A stretch of 64,000 nt of DNA. It comes from JALZKA01 sp963725035. GTDB lineage: Bacteria; Actinomycetota; Thermoleophilia; Solirubrobacterales; 70-9. Location: assembly GCA_963725035.1 (NCBI GenBank), contig CAVRWX010000002.1:35234-99233 (forward strand), written 5' to 3'. Under the pieces are notes generated by a model. That model was not told the origin of the DNA and made no database searches. It saw only the letters and a program-made list of their open reading frames with translations. The position numbers and the translations under genes were made by a program. Of the stretch, positions 27,001-36,500 are shown in pieces; the first letter of the stretch is position 1, and every line of letters begins with the position of its first letter.

Positions 27001-27372
27001 GGCCTGATCGACAACCTTCCGGTCGAATCGATGGCGGAGCTGGGAGAAGGACCCGTGATTGCAGTCGACATCCGGGCCGGTGGCGGACCGCCGGGGGCAA
27101 GCAACGGCGCCGGCCAAGAAGAGCTCGAGGCAGCAACTCCGGGTTTCACTGATCGCCCCGCCCCTGGCCTGGGGGAGACGCTGGGCAGGCTGTTCCTGCT
27201 TGCGAGCAGCAACACGGCGCAGGCCTCCCGAAAACACGCAAACCTGGTCATCGAGCCACGCTCACCCGGCGTCGGCCTCCTGGAGTTCCATCAGATCGAC
27301 GCGGCGGTCGAGGCGGGTCGCCGGGCGACGGAAGCTGCGCTCGAAGCCGCTCCGGCCGAGCTGTTCAACTAG
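24091..27372 (+). CDS. MFS transporter - CNB - patatin-like phospholipase fusion
   Basis: 1,093 residues in three parts. Residues about 20-480 are a DHA2-type MFS carrier (SLGFFLAFLDATIVNIAFPD, GRLADVFGRKRIFLAGLAV). Residues about 528-635 are a CNB domain (FREGDAGDAMYVVRAGRIEI, cassette LGELALITGESRAASIRAAR). Residues about 820-1,000 are a patatin/RssA phospholipase: oxyanion loop LSGGGARAFAHIGVIE, nucleophile GVSMG at about 852-856, and the catalytic Asp in LLIDGGLIDNLPVES at about 966. The CNB-patatin part resembles neuropathy target esterase. From memory, mycobacterial Rv3239c and Rv3728 share the whole architecture. All catalytic residues are intact, so it is probably an inner-membrane carrier linked to a cyclic-nucleotide-controlled lysophospholipase. 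Confidence 0.88.
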   Translation: MVTGGLSSIERRNLRTRSVPSSRAVLGIASLGFFLAFLDATIVNIAFPDIAMSFPEASIGGLSWVLNAYNVVFAAFLLPFGRLADVFGRKRIFLAGLAVFVVGSALCATAWSVDALVAFRVIQALGAAAMVPAGLALVLHGFEVEQRSHAVALISAIGALAAGLGPAVGGLLIAVADWRLVFLINVPIGAAAYVLASRRLVESRVAGRRRLPDMPGAAIFALAIALLVVAIVNGAEWGWASAGVIGCIAVSALALVAFVSRSRRHRAPVVDARLFSNRTFTVANTISVIGAAGFFGYTLLNVLFLTGVWDYTVLQAGLAITPGPFVAAAIAGPFSRLALRIGYRPVVVAGGLIWGAGLLWIIARVGPEPAYVEEWLPGMIMLGVGAGITFPNVSAAAVASAPGESFATATGMSSVVRQVGAAIGVASAVAILGTPDSLQAAMSAFDDAWTFAAACLIVAAVGGLAMGSVTPAQSAARMPALADAMRMALAPPHVSRFEANPAPVADVPLPVRTRDADAPNESLGEFLGRVPLFSALDAGMLEEVAATASEIRVDAGEWLFREGDAGDAMYVVRAGRIEIVDGSGNAFRELGRGAALGELALITGESRAASIRAARDCELVEIGQADFQRLLETSLELSRALNLQLARQLAESEGVKFAARPIAATISVLALGGSERAQELAQDLAGSLRTYAPAVCLAEPQSDGGTGDAAAFGARLDRAEADTGVVVLPVDPGSTPEWRRFCIQQADRILVVAAPGDGIEGELDPALREADLVACDVEPGSGGLADLVELMDPIEHHPLRTAQRGADVARLARRLCGRSVGLVLSGGGARAFAHIGVIEQLEAAGIAVDRIAGVSMGAFLGGLYAAGLDPEEIDAIAYDSFVRKYPLNDWRIPRHSMIQGQRFAEMLEGVFGDVRFEELGRSFFCASADLRRSELVVHRSGRLGDHIGTSMCLPVLAPPQVRGERLLIDGGLIDNLPVESMAELGEGPVIAVDIRAGGGPPGASNGAGQEELEAATPGFTDRPAPGLGETLGRLFLLASSNTAQASRKHANLVIEPRSPGVGLLEFHQIDAAVEAGRRATEAALEAAPAELFN

Positions 27373-27504
27373 CTCCACCGACGCCGACTGCTTCGCGGAA
27401 GCCGGAGGAGGCGGACAGGGCCTGAGTGTCAATGTCACACAGCCGTTGTCGGGTTTTCAGGTAAGGTCCGCGGCAGAACCAAGGCATCTACGAGGGGGAA
27501 TCTT

Positions 27505-30500
27505 GTGAAGGGCGTACGGGATGTCGAGCGCAACGCTCGACGATGGGTGGCGGTTGGATGCGCTTCCCTGCTCGCGATTGCGGTCCCGCTCGCGGCAGCG
27601 GAGCCAGGCGGCCTGGATCCCGGCTTCGGCGTCGACGGCCTCGTGGCGCTGCCCTCAGGCGATCGCTACGACGCTATGGACGCACCGCTCGTCCAGACGA
27701 GCGGCAGAGTCGTCTTCGCCGGCCTCCTGCGAAATGCCTCGGACCGTGTCTTTCTCGAAGGAGTGACGGCAGCCGGCATCACTGATCCCACGTTCGGCGT
27801 GGGAGGCGAGCTTCACACGAACAGTCTCGCCCCGGGCCGCACGGCAGCTACGGCGCTCGCGCCCGATGGCAAGGTCCTGGTCGCGGGAGGCGGCAACGCC
27901 GACGGCCGGATCACAGTCGAGCGCTTCACTCCGAACGGGGCCCGGGATAGCTCGTGGGGCTCGAGCGGCAAGGTGAGCGTGAACGTGGGCGACTGGGCAC
28001 GTGTGACCGGTGTCGCGGTCGCCGACGCCAACTCGGCGTTCGTCACCACGCGGTCGAGCAGTGGCGGGCGGCTGGTGCTCACGGTGATCAAGGTCACGCC
28101 CTCGGGCGTTGATACCTCCTTCGGCACTCAGGGAGTCGCGCGGGTCGCGGTGGCCGGTAAGGACGTGACAGCGCACGACATTGCCGTGCTGCCGAGCGGC
28201 AAAGTCTTGCTTGCCGGCGAGGCGCGGCCATCGGCGATCTCCGGCACCGCAGACACTCTGCTCGCCCGCCTGGGGCCGAACGGTGCCTCTGATCCGGCAT
28301 TTGGATCCGGTGGCATAGCCATTCACAACCTTTCGGGCGGGACCGGCGAGGATTATGCGGCCGCTCTTGCGCCGCTGCCCGACGGTGGCGTTGTCACTGC
28401 CGGGCCTGCCGCCGGAGTGGGAGCGGTCGCCCGGTTCGGGTCTGCGGGCGCTCCGGATCCTGACTTCGGGGACGGCGGCAAGGTGATCGGGGGCCTGATG
28501 CCCGCCGGCTCCGGGTACGCACCCGCGGACGTCGCCGTCGATCCGATCGGACGCCCGGTCGTCGCGGGCACCGCGTTCTCGGGCTTTCCCGTCACCTTCC
28601 GGTGGGGCGTCGCCCGGCTCACCGACGACGGTTCGCCGACGCTTGATTCCACCTTCAGCACCGACGGGCGGGCATTCGTCGCCCAATGCGACAACAAGGT
28701 CGGCGCGGGCCCAACCGGCGTGACCCTCGACGGCGAGTCGATCCTGATCCTCGGCGCTTGTCAGAACACCGCCCGGACGGCGCTGGCGCGCCTAATTGGT
28801 GGCGACGGAGGCCCGCCCGCACGGGACATCGAGCTGAGCGTGGCGCCAGGCAGCGGTGCGGCAGGCCACGAGCGGATCCCACTTGCAAAGCTCGACCCGA
28901 GTGCCGCGCTCGAGGCGGCCGAGGACGCCCAGGCTGCCGCGCTGCGGCGCACGGCCCTGCGGCGCACGGCGCTCAGGCGGACCGACGTGGCCTCGACAGC
29001 TTTACGCCGCACGGCGCTCAGGCGGACCGGCCTCCTTTCGACGGCGCTGGCCGAGACGGCGCTGCGCCGAACCCTCCTGTCCGAGATCGCCTTGCGGCGA
29101 ACGGGCTGGGAGGAGCTACTCGGAGTCGACGTGCCGCTTCAGACCCTCACCCTTGAAGACGCGCTTGGCATAAACCCGGCAGGCGTCGGCGCCCTCACGC
29201 TCGATGACATCGATCTCAGCTCAACCGCATTGCGACGCACCTCCATGGCTGCGCTGCTCCTGGGCCAGGTCCCGCTCGCCTCCCTGCCCGAGCCGGACGG
29301 CGGCTGGTGTTCCTACCTCGCGGGCCAGCCGTACGACTGCTCGAACGGGGCCGACCCGGCCGGCACAACGCTGCTCGAGCTGGAGCTCCTGGGAGACGAC
29401 CTTTCCGCTTACTACGAGGAACCGATCTCGCTGCGCGAGACTGAGCTCGGGACCGGGGACGGCGCCTCCCCGATGGGCGGTTTCCTGCTGCGCGAGCTCG
29501 ACCTCACGATTGCGCCCTTCGCCGATGCCAAGGCGGCGGAGTTCGCCTCGATCCTCAACTGCGGCGCGTGCGAGGACCGGCGCCTGGGCGAGCTCTCAGA
29601 CGCCGAGCTTGGCTCGGCCACCCTGCTCGAGCTCATTGGCCTTCTGCCCAAGCCGAGCCTGCAAGACCTGAGCGTGGGCGACGTGGTGCTGGCCGTCCTG
29701 GACCCGGACGCGATTCCATACGAAGCTCTGGATCTCGATGGGCTGCTCGGAGAAGCGGAGTTCCGCGAGACGGGCCTGATGGCCTACGACGGAACACTCA
29801 CCCTGAACTGCGGGTCGGCGTCGAGCCTGGAGCTCGTTTTCGCGGCGCCGGGTGACGCCCGGCCGGTCCCCGGGGGCGCGACCATTTCGCTGGATGGCGG
29901 GGCGGCGCAAGACCTCGGCAGTGGCAAGCCATCCGATGGCACCAAGAGCGGTCCCTTCGTCTACGACCTTGATCCTGTCTGCGCTGGAGCAGCCGGCACC
30001 CGTACCGCCAGCGTCGAATTGCTCGTCGAGCCCGGCTCAGCGCTCGGGCCGATCGACGGCGCGCGACTCAGCGTCCGTGGCGGTGGCGAGACCGTCGACT
30101 CGAACGAGGTGACGAGCAGGGTGGACGACTCCCGCGATCCGGGGGATGAGCTGGACGAGGCCCGCCCTCTAGGGGCCGACGCACTGCTCACCGGCCACAT
30201 CGCGAGTGCATCGGACAGCGATTCGTTTGCCTTCACCCCGACGGAGGGCCGTACATCGATCGCGCTGTCCCATTTGCCCGGCGACTACGACCTTGTGATC
30301 TACGGCCCTGAGACCGGGCCTGAGTCGACGGCTCTTCGCCGCACGGCGTTGCGCCGTACGGCGTTGCGGCGGACCGCCGTCGAGGATGGTGGCGACGAGC
30401 TGACCGACGAAACGATCGTCGCGCCGGATCAGGTCCAGGACATTGCGTTGCGGCGCACCGGCCTCGCCGTTCGAACGAGTTCGATCCAGCGCGGCACAAC

Positions 30501-33500
30501 CGATGAGGCGGCGAGCGTCCTGGTAACGCCTGAAGATGCTGGGCAGACCTTCGTCGCCCAGGTCGTCGGCTACAACGGCGCTGCCGAGGCCGACCCGTAT
30601 GTCATCCGCCGTACGGACGCTCCGGCCGCGCCGGCGCCGGCCTGCCCTGCCCGATCGCTCGGCGGCGAGCATCAAGTCCCTTATCCAGAGAGCGTGCCCA
30701 CGACGACGAAGGCCCTCTATCTCGTCGCTCCGGGCCGTATGGCGGCGCGCGACGGCGAAGCGGCAACCGCGTCCGCGATCTCCAAGCTGGACGAGCTCGC
30801 CGATGAGACGAACGGCGTCGTGGTGCCAGTTGACAATCACCCCGAAATCTCGACTGGCGAGGCGTTCGCCGGGTGGGACGCCGAGCCGTGCTCAATCGAC
30901 CGGGCGAACGAAGTCGTGACCCAGATCAACGAGATCATCGATGACGTTCGCAGCGATTCCGGCGGGTTGCCCGAGCTCCGCTCGATCGTCCTGATCGGCC
31001 CTGACGAGGTGCTTCCGCAGGCCCGCGTTCCGGATCCGACCGTGATCGGCAACGAATCCGATTACGCCGACGACACGATTCTCGACCGAAACGGCGACGG
31101 CGCGCCCGACGACAACTCCGTCTCTGCGGCCTTCCGCAACGGATTCATGTTGAGCGACGATCCCTATGGCGACTTCGACCCGATGGAGTGGGGCTACGCC
31201 CCCGACGTCGCGCTTGGCCGCTTGGTCGAGACGCCCGCCCAGATCGAAACGCAGGCGCAGTCCTTCCTCGACTCGGATGGGATCGTGGAGCCCCAGCGCG
31301 CGTTCGTCACGGGCTACGACTTCCTGGCCGACGGGGCACTCGACATCTTCAGCTCGCTCGAGGCGCGAGTGGGCGCCGGCGCGGCGCAGAGCCGAGTCGA
31401 CGAGAGCTGGACTGCCGACGATGCCCTCGAAGGGCTGACCGCCGCCGGCGCGGGCTTCCTCTCGGTGAACGCCCACTACGACCATTCCGCCGCGCTGCCG
31501 GCGGCGACCCATGCCGGCAACGCCCCGGATCTCCTGTTGGCCGCGGATGCGACGGTGCCCGCCGGCAGTGCCGTGTTCACGGTCGGCTGTCACGCCGGGC
31601 TGAACCTGGCGATCGGCGACGCCTCGCCCGGCGCTGACGAGCGCCTTGGCGACTGGGCTGAGCAGATGGCGATGCGCGGTGCGCTGTATGCCGCCAACAC
31701 TGGGTTCGGCTATGGGGACGACTCCGCTGTCGCCTACTCGGAGCGGGTCATGGCCGAGTACGCGGACGGACTCGCCTCAGGCGAGGTCACGGCAGGCCAG
31801 GCGCTCATGCTGGCCAAGCAGCGGAGCCTCGCCGCCGTCGGGGTGCCGGACGTCTACTGGAGCAAGGCTTCCATGGAAGCGACCTTCTACGGCCTGCCGA
31901 TGTACCGGGTAGGCGCAGACGGCGGAGAGGGAGCGGGCGTCGTTCCGCCGCTCGACCTCGAGGACTCGGGCCTGCGCGCGCTCAGCGGGAGCGAGCTCGA
32001 GGCGCCGACCTCGCGCAGCTCGACGCCTATCGATGTGGACCTCCGCGACCGGTTCAACCGCGTGGACACCGACCGCGGAAGCTATTGGCAGGTCGACGAC
32101 GAGGCTCCGCTCGTGGTCCAGCGCCGGCCGATCCAGCCGAAGACGGTGCAGGACGTGACTTCAGAAGACGGGCCGGCGCACGGGTTCCTCCTGGAGTCCC
32201 TCACGACCGCCGATTTCAGCGGTATCGACCCTGTCGTGGCGGGCGCCACGCTCGACCTCGCCGAGCATGAGCCCGAACCGGATTCGGAGGATCCGTTCTT
32301 CCCCGCGACGATCGCGACCGTCGAGCCGCAGGCGACGGCTGAGGGGAGGCGGGACATGCTCACGCTGATGGCCGGCTCATTCAGGGGCGATCGCCAGCGC
32401 CTCAACCTCGAGATGGGCGGTCGGGTGCTCCGCTCCAGCTCAGACGATTTCGTTCCGCCGACGATCACCCGCGTAGACGGCTTGGTCGCGGGGGACGGGT
32501 TCTCGGTCCGCGTCGACGCCGAGGGCGACGATCTGCTTGGCGGCACGCTCCTCTACCTCACCAATGCCGACGAGTCGGCCGGAGGAGAGGTCGAGTGGCA
32601 TCGCGTCGAGCTCGCGGTGATCGCGCCCGGCATCCTCTCAGCCGGCGGCCCGCTTCCGTCCGGGAGTGAGATCTCCGAGGCCGTGGTCCAGGTCTACGAC
32701 ACCTCCTACAACGTCGCCTACTCCAACAAGAAGGTCGAGGGCTACGCACTCGCGCCGTTGCCCGAGCCGGAGGCGGGCGATCCCACCGTGAGGCTGACTC
32801 CGGCAACTCCCGCGTCGGGCTACTACTCGGCACCGCCACAGGTGTCGCTCGACCCCGGGGAGCACGCCGACGCCACCTTTGAAGTTTCGGTCGACGGCGG
32901 CGCATTCCGCCCCGACGACGGGCCGTTCACGGTCGGCGAGCCGGCCGAGGGTGAGCACCTGGTCGTCTACCGCGGTTCCGACGACTCGCTCGCGATCGAG
33001 CGCTTTGCGGTGGATCGCAGCGGGCCCACGGTAATCGCCGAGGCCGACCGCCCGGCCAATGCCAGCGGCTGGTACGACGGGCCGGTGACCGTCAGCTTTA
33101 CCTGCGCCGATGCGGTGGCGGGTGTTGCCGGCTGTCCCGATCCGGTCACGCTCTCGAGTGACGGAGCGAATCAGACGGCGTCCGGGACTGCGACGGATCG
33201 CGCGGGGAATACGTCGGCGGCCACCGTGAACGGGATCAACATCGACGGGGCGCTGCCGACGGTTGACATAACGACCGCGCCGCACTCGGTGCTGAAGGCC
33301 CGCAAAGGACGGCTGCGAGGCGTTGCGTTCGACGCGCTTTCAGGCGTCCGCGCTGTCCGAGTCACATATCGGAGCCCGAACGGCAAGCAGACGATCCAAC
33401 GGGAGTCCGACCCGCTGACCTGCGGGACCACGGGCCAGTGCACCTGGAGCGCGCCGCTGCCCGGCAGGGGTCGTTGGCGCGCGAGCGCGGAGTCGGCGGA

Positions 33501-33576
33501 CTACGCCGGAAACATCTCGGCCGCGGGCGAGGCCATCTCGATCATTGTCCGCTTCCGGGCGTGGGGCGAGGGCTAG
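27505..33576 (+). CDS. Giant secreted protein: delta-60 repeats, ALRRT pentapeptides, peptidase C25-like domain, Ig-like tail
   Basis: 2,023 residues from GTG 27505 (GAGGGGGAA upstream). A signal peptide (WVAVGCASLLAIAVPLAAA) leads to about six delta-60 repeats at residues 34-420 (LDPGFGVDGLV, DPTFGVGGEL, DPAFGSGGIA, DPDFGDGGKV). ALRRT pentapeptides follow at about 478-533, with more near 575, 945 and 981. A PPC-like stretch (DSDSFAFTPTEGRTSIALS) precedes a gingipain/C25-like domain at about 1,080-1,480, with candidate His1324 in VNAHYDHS and Cys1362 in FTVGCHAGLN. The C-terminus has Ig-like beta domains (SGPTVIAEADRPANASGWYD). It is probably an exported cysteine-peptidase-like protein. No sortase motif or C-terminal anchor is seen. 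The intact 6-kb frame contrasts with frameshifts elsewhere. Confidence 0.8.
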   Translation: MKGVRDVERNARRWVAVGCASLLAIAVPLAAAEPGGLDPGFGVDGLVALPSGDRYDAMDAPLVQTSGRVVFAGLLRNASDRVFLEGVTAAGITDPTFGVGGELHTNSLAPGRTAATALAPDGKVLVAGGGNADGRITVERFTPNGARDSSWGSSGKVSVNVGDWARVTGVAVADANSAFVTTRSSSGGRLVLTVIKVTPSGVDTSFGTQGVARVAVAGKDVTAHDIAVLPSGKVLLAGEARPSAISGTADTLLARLGPNGASDPAFGSGGIAIHNLSGGTGEDYAAALAPLPDGGVVTAGPAAGVGAVARFGSAGAPDPDFGDGGKVIGGLMPAGSGYAPADVAVDPIGRPVVAGTAFSGFPVTFRWGVARLTDDGSPTLDSTFSTDGRAFVAQCDNKVGAGPTGVTLDGESILILGACQNTARTALARLIGGDGGPPARDIELSVAPGSGAAGHERIPLAKLDPSAALEAAEDAQAAALRRTALRRTALRRTDVASTALRRTALRRTGLLSTALAETALRRTLLSEIALRRTGWEELLGVDVPLQTLTLEDALGINPAGVGALTLDDIDLSSTALRRTSMAALLLGQVPLASLPEPDGGWCSYLAGQPYDCSNGADPAGTTLLELELLGDDLSAYYEEPISLRETELGTGDGASPMGGFLLRELDLTIAPFADAKAAEFASILNCGACEDRRLGELSDAELGSATLLELIGLLPKPSLQDLSVGDVVLAVLDPDAIPYEALDLDGLLGEAEFRETGLMAYDGTLTLNCGSASSLELVFAAPGDARPVPGGATISLDGGAAQDLGSGKPSDGTKSGPFVYDLDPVCAGAAGTRTASVELLVEPGSALGPIDGARLSVRGGGETVDSNEVTSRVDDSRDPGDELDEARPLGADALLTGHIASASDSDSFAFTPTEGRTSIALSHLPGDYDLVIYGPETGPESTALRRTALRRTALRRTAVEDGGDELTDETIVAPDQVQDIALRRTGLAVRTSSIQRGTTDEAASVLVTPEDAGQTFVAQVVGYNGAAEADPYVIRRTDAPAAPAPACPARSLGGEHQVPYPESVPTTTKALYLVAPGRMAARDGEAATASAISKLDELADETNGVVVPVDNHPEISTGEAFAGWDAEPCSIDRANEVVTQINEIIDDVRSDSGGLPELRSIVLIGPDEVLPQARVPDPTVIGNESDYADDTILDRNGDGAPDDNSVSAAFRNGFMLSDDPYGDFDPMEWGYAPDVALGRLVETPAQIETQAQSFLDSDGIVEPQRAFVTGYDFLADGALDIFSSLEARVGAGAAQSRVDESWTADDALEGLTAAGAGFLSVNAHYDHSAALPAATHAGNAPDLLLAADATVPAGSAVFTVGCHAGLNLAIGDASPGADERLGDWAEQMAMRGALYAANTGFGYGDDSAVAYSERVMAEYADGLASGEVTAGQALMLAKQRSLAAVGVPDVYWSKASMEATFYGLPMYRVGADGGEGAGVVPPLDLEDSGLRALSGSELEAPTSRSSTPIDVDLRDRFNRVDTDRGSYWQVDDEAPLVVQRRPIQPKTVQDVTSEDGPAHGFLLESLTTADFSGIDPVVAGATLDLAEHEPEPDSEDPFFPATIATVEPQATAEGRRDMLTLMAGSFRGDRQRLNLEMGGRVLRSSSDDFVPPTITRVDGLVAGDGFSVRVDAEGDDLLGGTLLYLTNADESAGGEVEWHRVELAVIAPGILSAGGPLPSGSEISEAVVQVYDTSYNVAYSNKKVEGYALAPLPEPEAGDPTVRLTPATPASGYYSAPPQVSLDPGEHADATFEVSVDGGAFRPDDGPFTVGEPAEGEHLVVYRGSDDSLAIERFAVDRSGPTVIAEADRPANASGWYDGPVTVSFTCADAVAGVAGCPDPVTLSSDGANQTASGTATDRAGNTSAATVNGINIDGALPTVDITTAPHSVLKARKGRLRGVAFDALSGVRAVRVTYRSPNGKQTIQRESDPLTCGTTGQCTWSAPLPGRGRWRASAESADYAGNISAAGEAISIIVRFRAWGEG
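28936..29103 (+). repeat. Tract of eleven in-register pentapeptide codon repeats (ALRRT type)
   Basis: Inside the giant secreted protein, pentapeptides follow each other without a break: ALRRT three times, DVAST, ALRRT twice, GLLST, ALAET, ALRRT, LLSEI, ALRRT. Synonymous codons vary between units (CGG/CGC/AGG for Arg; CTG/CTC/TTA for Leu), so the repeat is kept at protein level and is not fresh DNA slippage. The pattern T-A-L-R-R fits the centre-Leu pentapeptide-repeat scheme with Arg where Gly is usual. Confidence 0.75.
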
Positions 33577-33585
33577 GCGTCTCGC

Positions 33586-36500
33586 TCAGCGTCCGCTAGC
33601 GCCTGCGATCCCGCTCAGCCCGGTCGCAGGGGGGGCGACGACGTCGAGCCGCTCGAACAGGGCTTCCGCTTCAGCCCGCAGACTCTCGCCTCCGCCCTGC
33701 GATTCGAGAACGGTCGCAAGCGCGTCCAGTCCCAGAGCCTCGTCGTAGGCCGCCTCCGCCGAACGCGCGAGCGCGACGCTGTCGCGCAGAAGCTCGACGC
33801 CCGCCTCGCGGCGGTTCGCCAGGACCGAGGCCACACCGCAAACACGCGCAAGGAAGGCCGGCAGCGCCGGAATCACCGCGATCTTGCGGGCGCGCTGCTG
33901 GATTTCCTCCGCGAGGCGCTTGGCCGCTTCGGGATCGCCGGCCAGAATGAGCCGCTTTGCCTCGTATGCGTCGAGCTCGCAGACCAGACCCGCGGCTCCG
34001 ATGCCCGTAAGCGTTTCTCGTCCGCGCTGAAAGAGCTCGGCCGCAAGGTCGAGCTTGCCCCGCCGCATCTCGACCCGGCCCAGGTTCCGAAGGACGGTGC
34101 CCACGCCCGCCCCGAAACCGGCGGCACGCCAGGTGCCGAGCGCCTCGCGGAGCAGTCGCTCGCTTTCGTCGACGCGACCCTGCTCAAGCCGGATCTCGGC
34201 GAGGTTGTTGATGTTGAACGCCGTGCCGACGGCGTCGCCGGCCCGCTCGGCTGCTTCGGTGGCACGCCCATAGAGATCGACCGCCTCCGTCCAGCGGCCC
34301 TCGTGATAGGCCGTCACACCCAGGTTGGTGAGGACGCGCCCCTGCTTGTCGAAGTCGCCGAGTTCTTCGAAGATGGGCAGCGAGAGGTCGCGGTAGCGGC
34401 CGGCCTCGGGATTGCCCAGGTCGCTGTGCGCCCACTCGAGCAGGTAGTAGGCATGGCCGAGCGTGGATTGGTCATTAGCCTTCTCGGCCTCGCGGACCGC
34501 CTGCTCCAGATGCGGAAGCGCCTTCCGGTGGTGACCGCCTCGCAGCCGGGTCGCGCCACGGGCGAGGACGAGGCGAGCCCGCGCGACGCGGGCGTCATGG
34601 GACCGCGCGCCACCGAGCGCCTTGATCCCGCGCGTGTAATAGCGAAGAGCCTGGGGAAGGGTGCCCGCCCCCTCGCGGAGCCGGCCTTCGCGCAGGAACA
34701 GTTCGGCTTCGGCGACCTTGTCGCCTCGGATCAGCGCCCGAGCGCGCGCGTAGGCCTTGCGAGCTTCCTCGTGGGACCCGGCCAGCTCTGCGGCCTCACC
34801 CAGACGGGCGGTTACCCGAGCGAGCTCATCGGAGGGCACACGTGGCCGAAGCCAGCGTGCAGCGTCGACCGCGGAGCGCAGAAAGCCCGTCGCCTCCACC
34901 GGGGCGGCGCGCTCCATGGCCCGCTCGCCCGCCAGACGGCCGTATCGCCAGGTTTCCGCCCAGCGCCGCGCCGCTCCGTAGTGGATCGCGAGGAGTCCCT
35001 CCAGGCCTTCGCCGCCGCGGTGCTCGAGGGCGCTCCCCGCCCGCGCATGGAGTTGCCGGCGGAGGCGGAATGGCAGAGCCGCATAGGCCGCGTCGTGCAT
35101 GAGCGCGTGGGAGAACCGCACCGTCCCCGGGCGGACGGGCACGAGGAAGTCCCGGAGGCGCTCGATGGTCGGCTCCAGCTCACCAGGCTCGCGGCCTGCC
35201 ATCTCGGCGAGGAGCGAGACCTGAACCTCGTTCCCGATGATCGACGCTTCGCGAAGCACCCGGCGCTCGTCTCGCGGCAGGGTGTCCATGCGAGCGTTCA
35301 TCAGAGCCTCGACCGACTCGGGGAGCTCGTCCAGCGCGGCACCGTTACGTGCGGCGGCGACGAGTTCCAGGAGCAGCAGCGGGTTGCCGCGGGCCCGCTC
35401 GACAAGCCGCTCGCGCACCGCGGCCGGGAACACGGCGTCCTCCTCGCTGCGGGGCTCGAGAAGCTCGCGAGATGCAGCGTCCCCGAGCGGAGCCAGCTCC
35501 ATCGTGGTCAGGTCCAGCTCCGCGAAGGGGCTGGGGCCGGGACGCCGGGTGACGAGCGCAAGAAACCCTCGGCCCCGTGCTCCGTCCGCGTCGGGAGGAC
35601 GCTTGAAGAGGATCGAGAGGAGCGCCGCCGAGGCTCGGTCGAGCCAATGCGCATCCTCGACAAGCGCCAGCAGCGCTTCGGGGGGCAGCGCCAGGTCCAA
35701 CAGACGGCCGACTGCTCTGGCCATCCGCTCCGGAACGAACTCCGGCGCGAGCTGCCGCGTCGCCTCCGTCGCTTCGAACTCGATGCCGAACGGGAGGCCG
35801 ATGAGCGGAAGCCAGCGCTCTAGGCCCGGATCGAGCTCGTTGACCCGATCAGCAAGCGGCGCTGCTGCATCCGCGTTCTCGTCGAGCCCCGGCAGGACGG
35901 CCGTGCGGAGGGCGCGGCGGATCGCGAGGTAGGGCGTCCGCGCCGCATAGGGCCCTCCCTGGACGTAGAGGAGAGTCATGTCGGATGCCTCGGCACGGAC
36001 CTCGGCCGTCAGGTGCGATTTTCCGACGCCGGGCTCGCCGACCACCTCGATGGCCTGCCGCTCTCCGGATCGCGCCCCCTCGAGCGCTGAGCGCAGCGCC
36101 GCGAGTTCCCGCTTGCGGCCGATCAGCCGGCCCCGGGCCTCTTCGTCCTCCTGGCGCCTGCCGCGCGCCGGGCCGACCACTTCGGCGTGCACCGGAGCCT
36201 TCTTCCCCTTGACCTCGAAGGGAGGGATCGGGGTGCGCTCGAACGCGTCGCGCACCCCTCTGAGTACTGATGGGGTGGCAAGCACGGTGCCGCGCTCGGC
36301 CCTGGACATTACGCGTGCCGCGAGATTGACGTCGTCGCCCAGGAGCGACCAAACCCGGCGCGCGCGCGGTCCGATGTCCGCGGTGAATACAGGGCCCCGA
36401 TTCACGCCGACCCGAATTGCCAGGGGCGATTCGATGTCGACGACGTCGCGCAGGGCGTGCAGCATGCGATCGTCGTCATCGGGTGAGGCGACGGGCGCAC

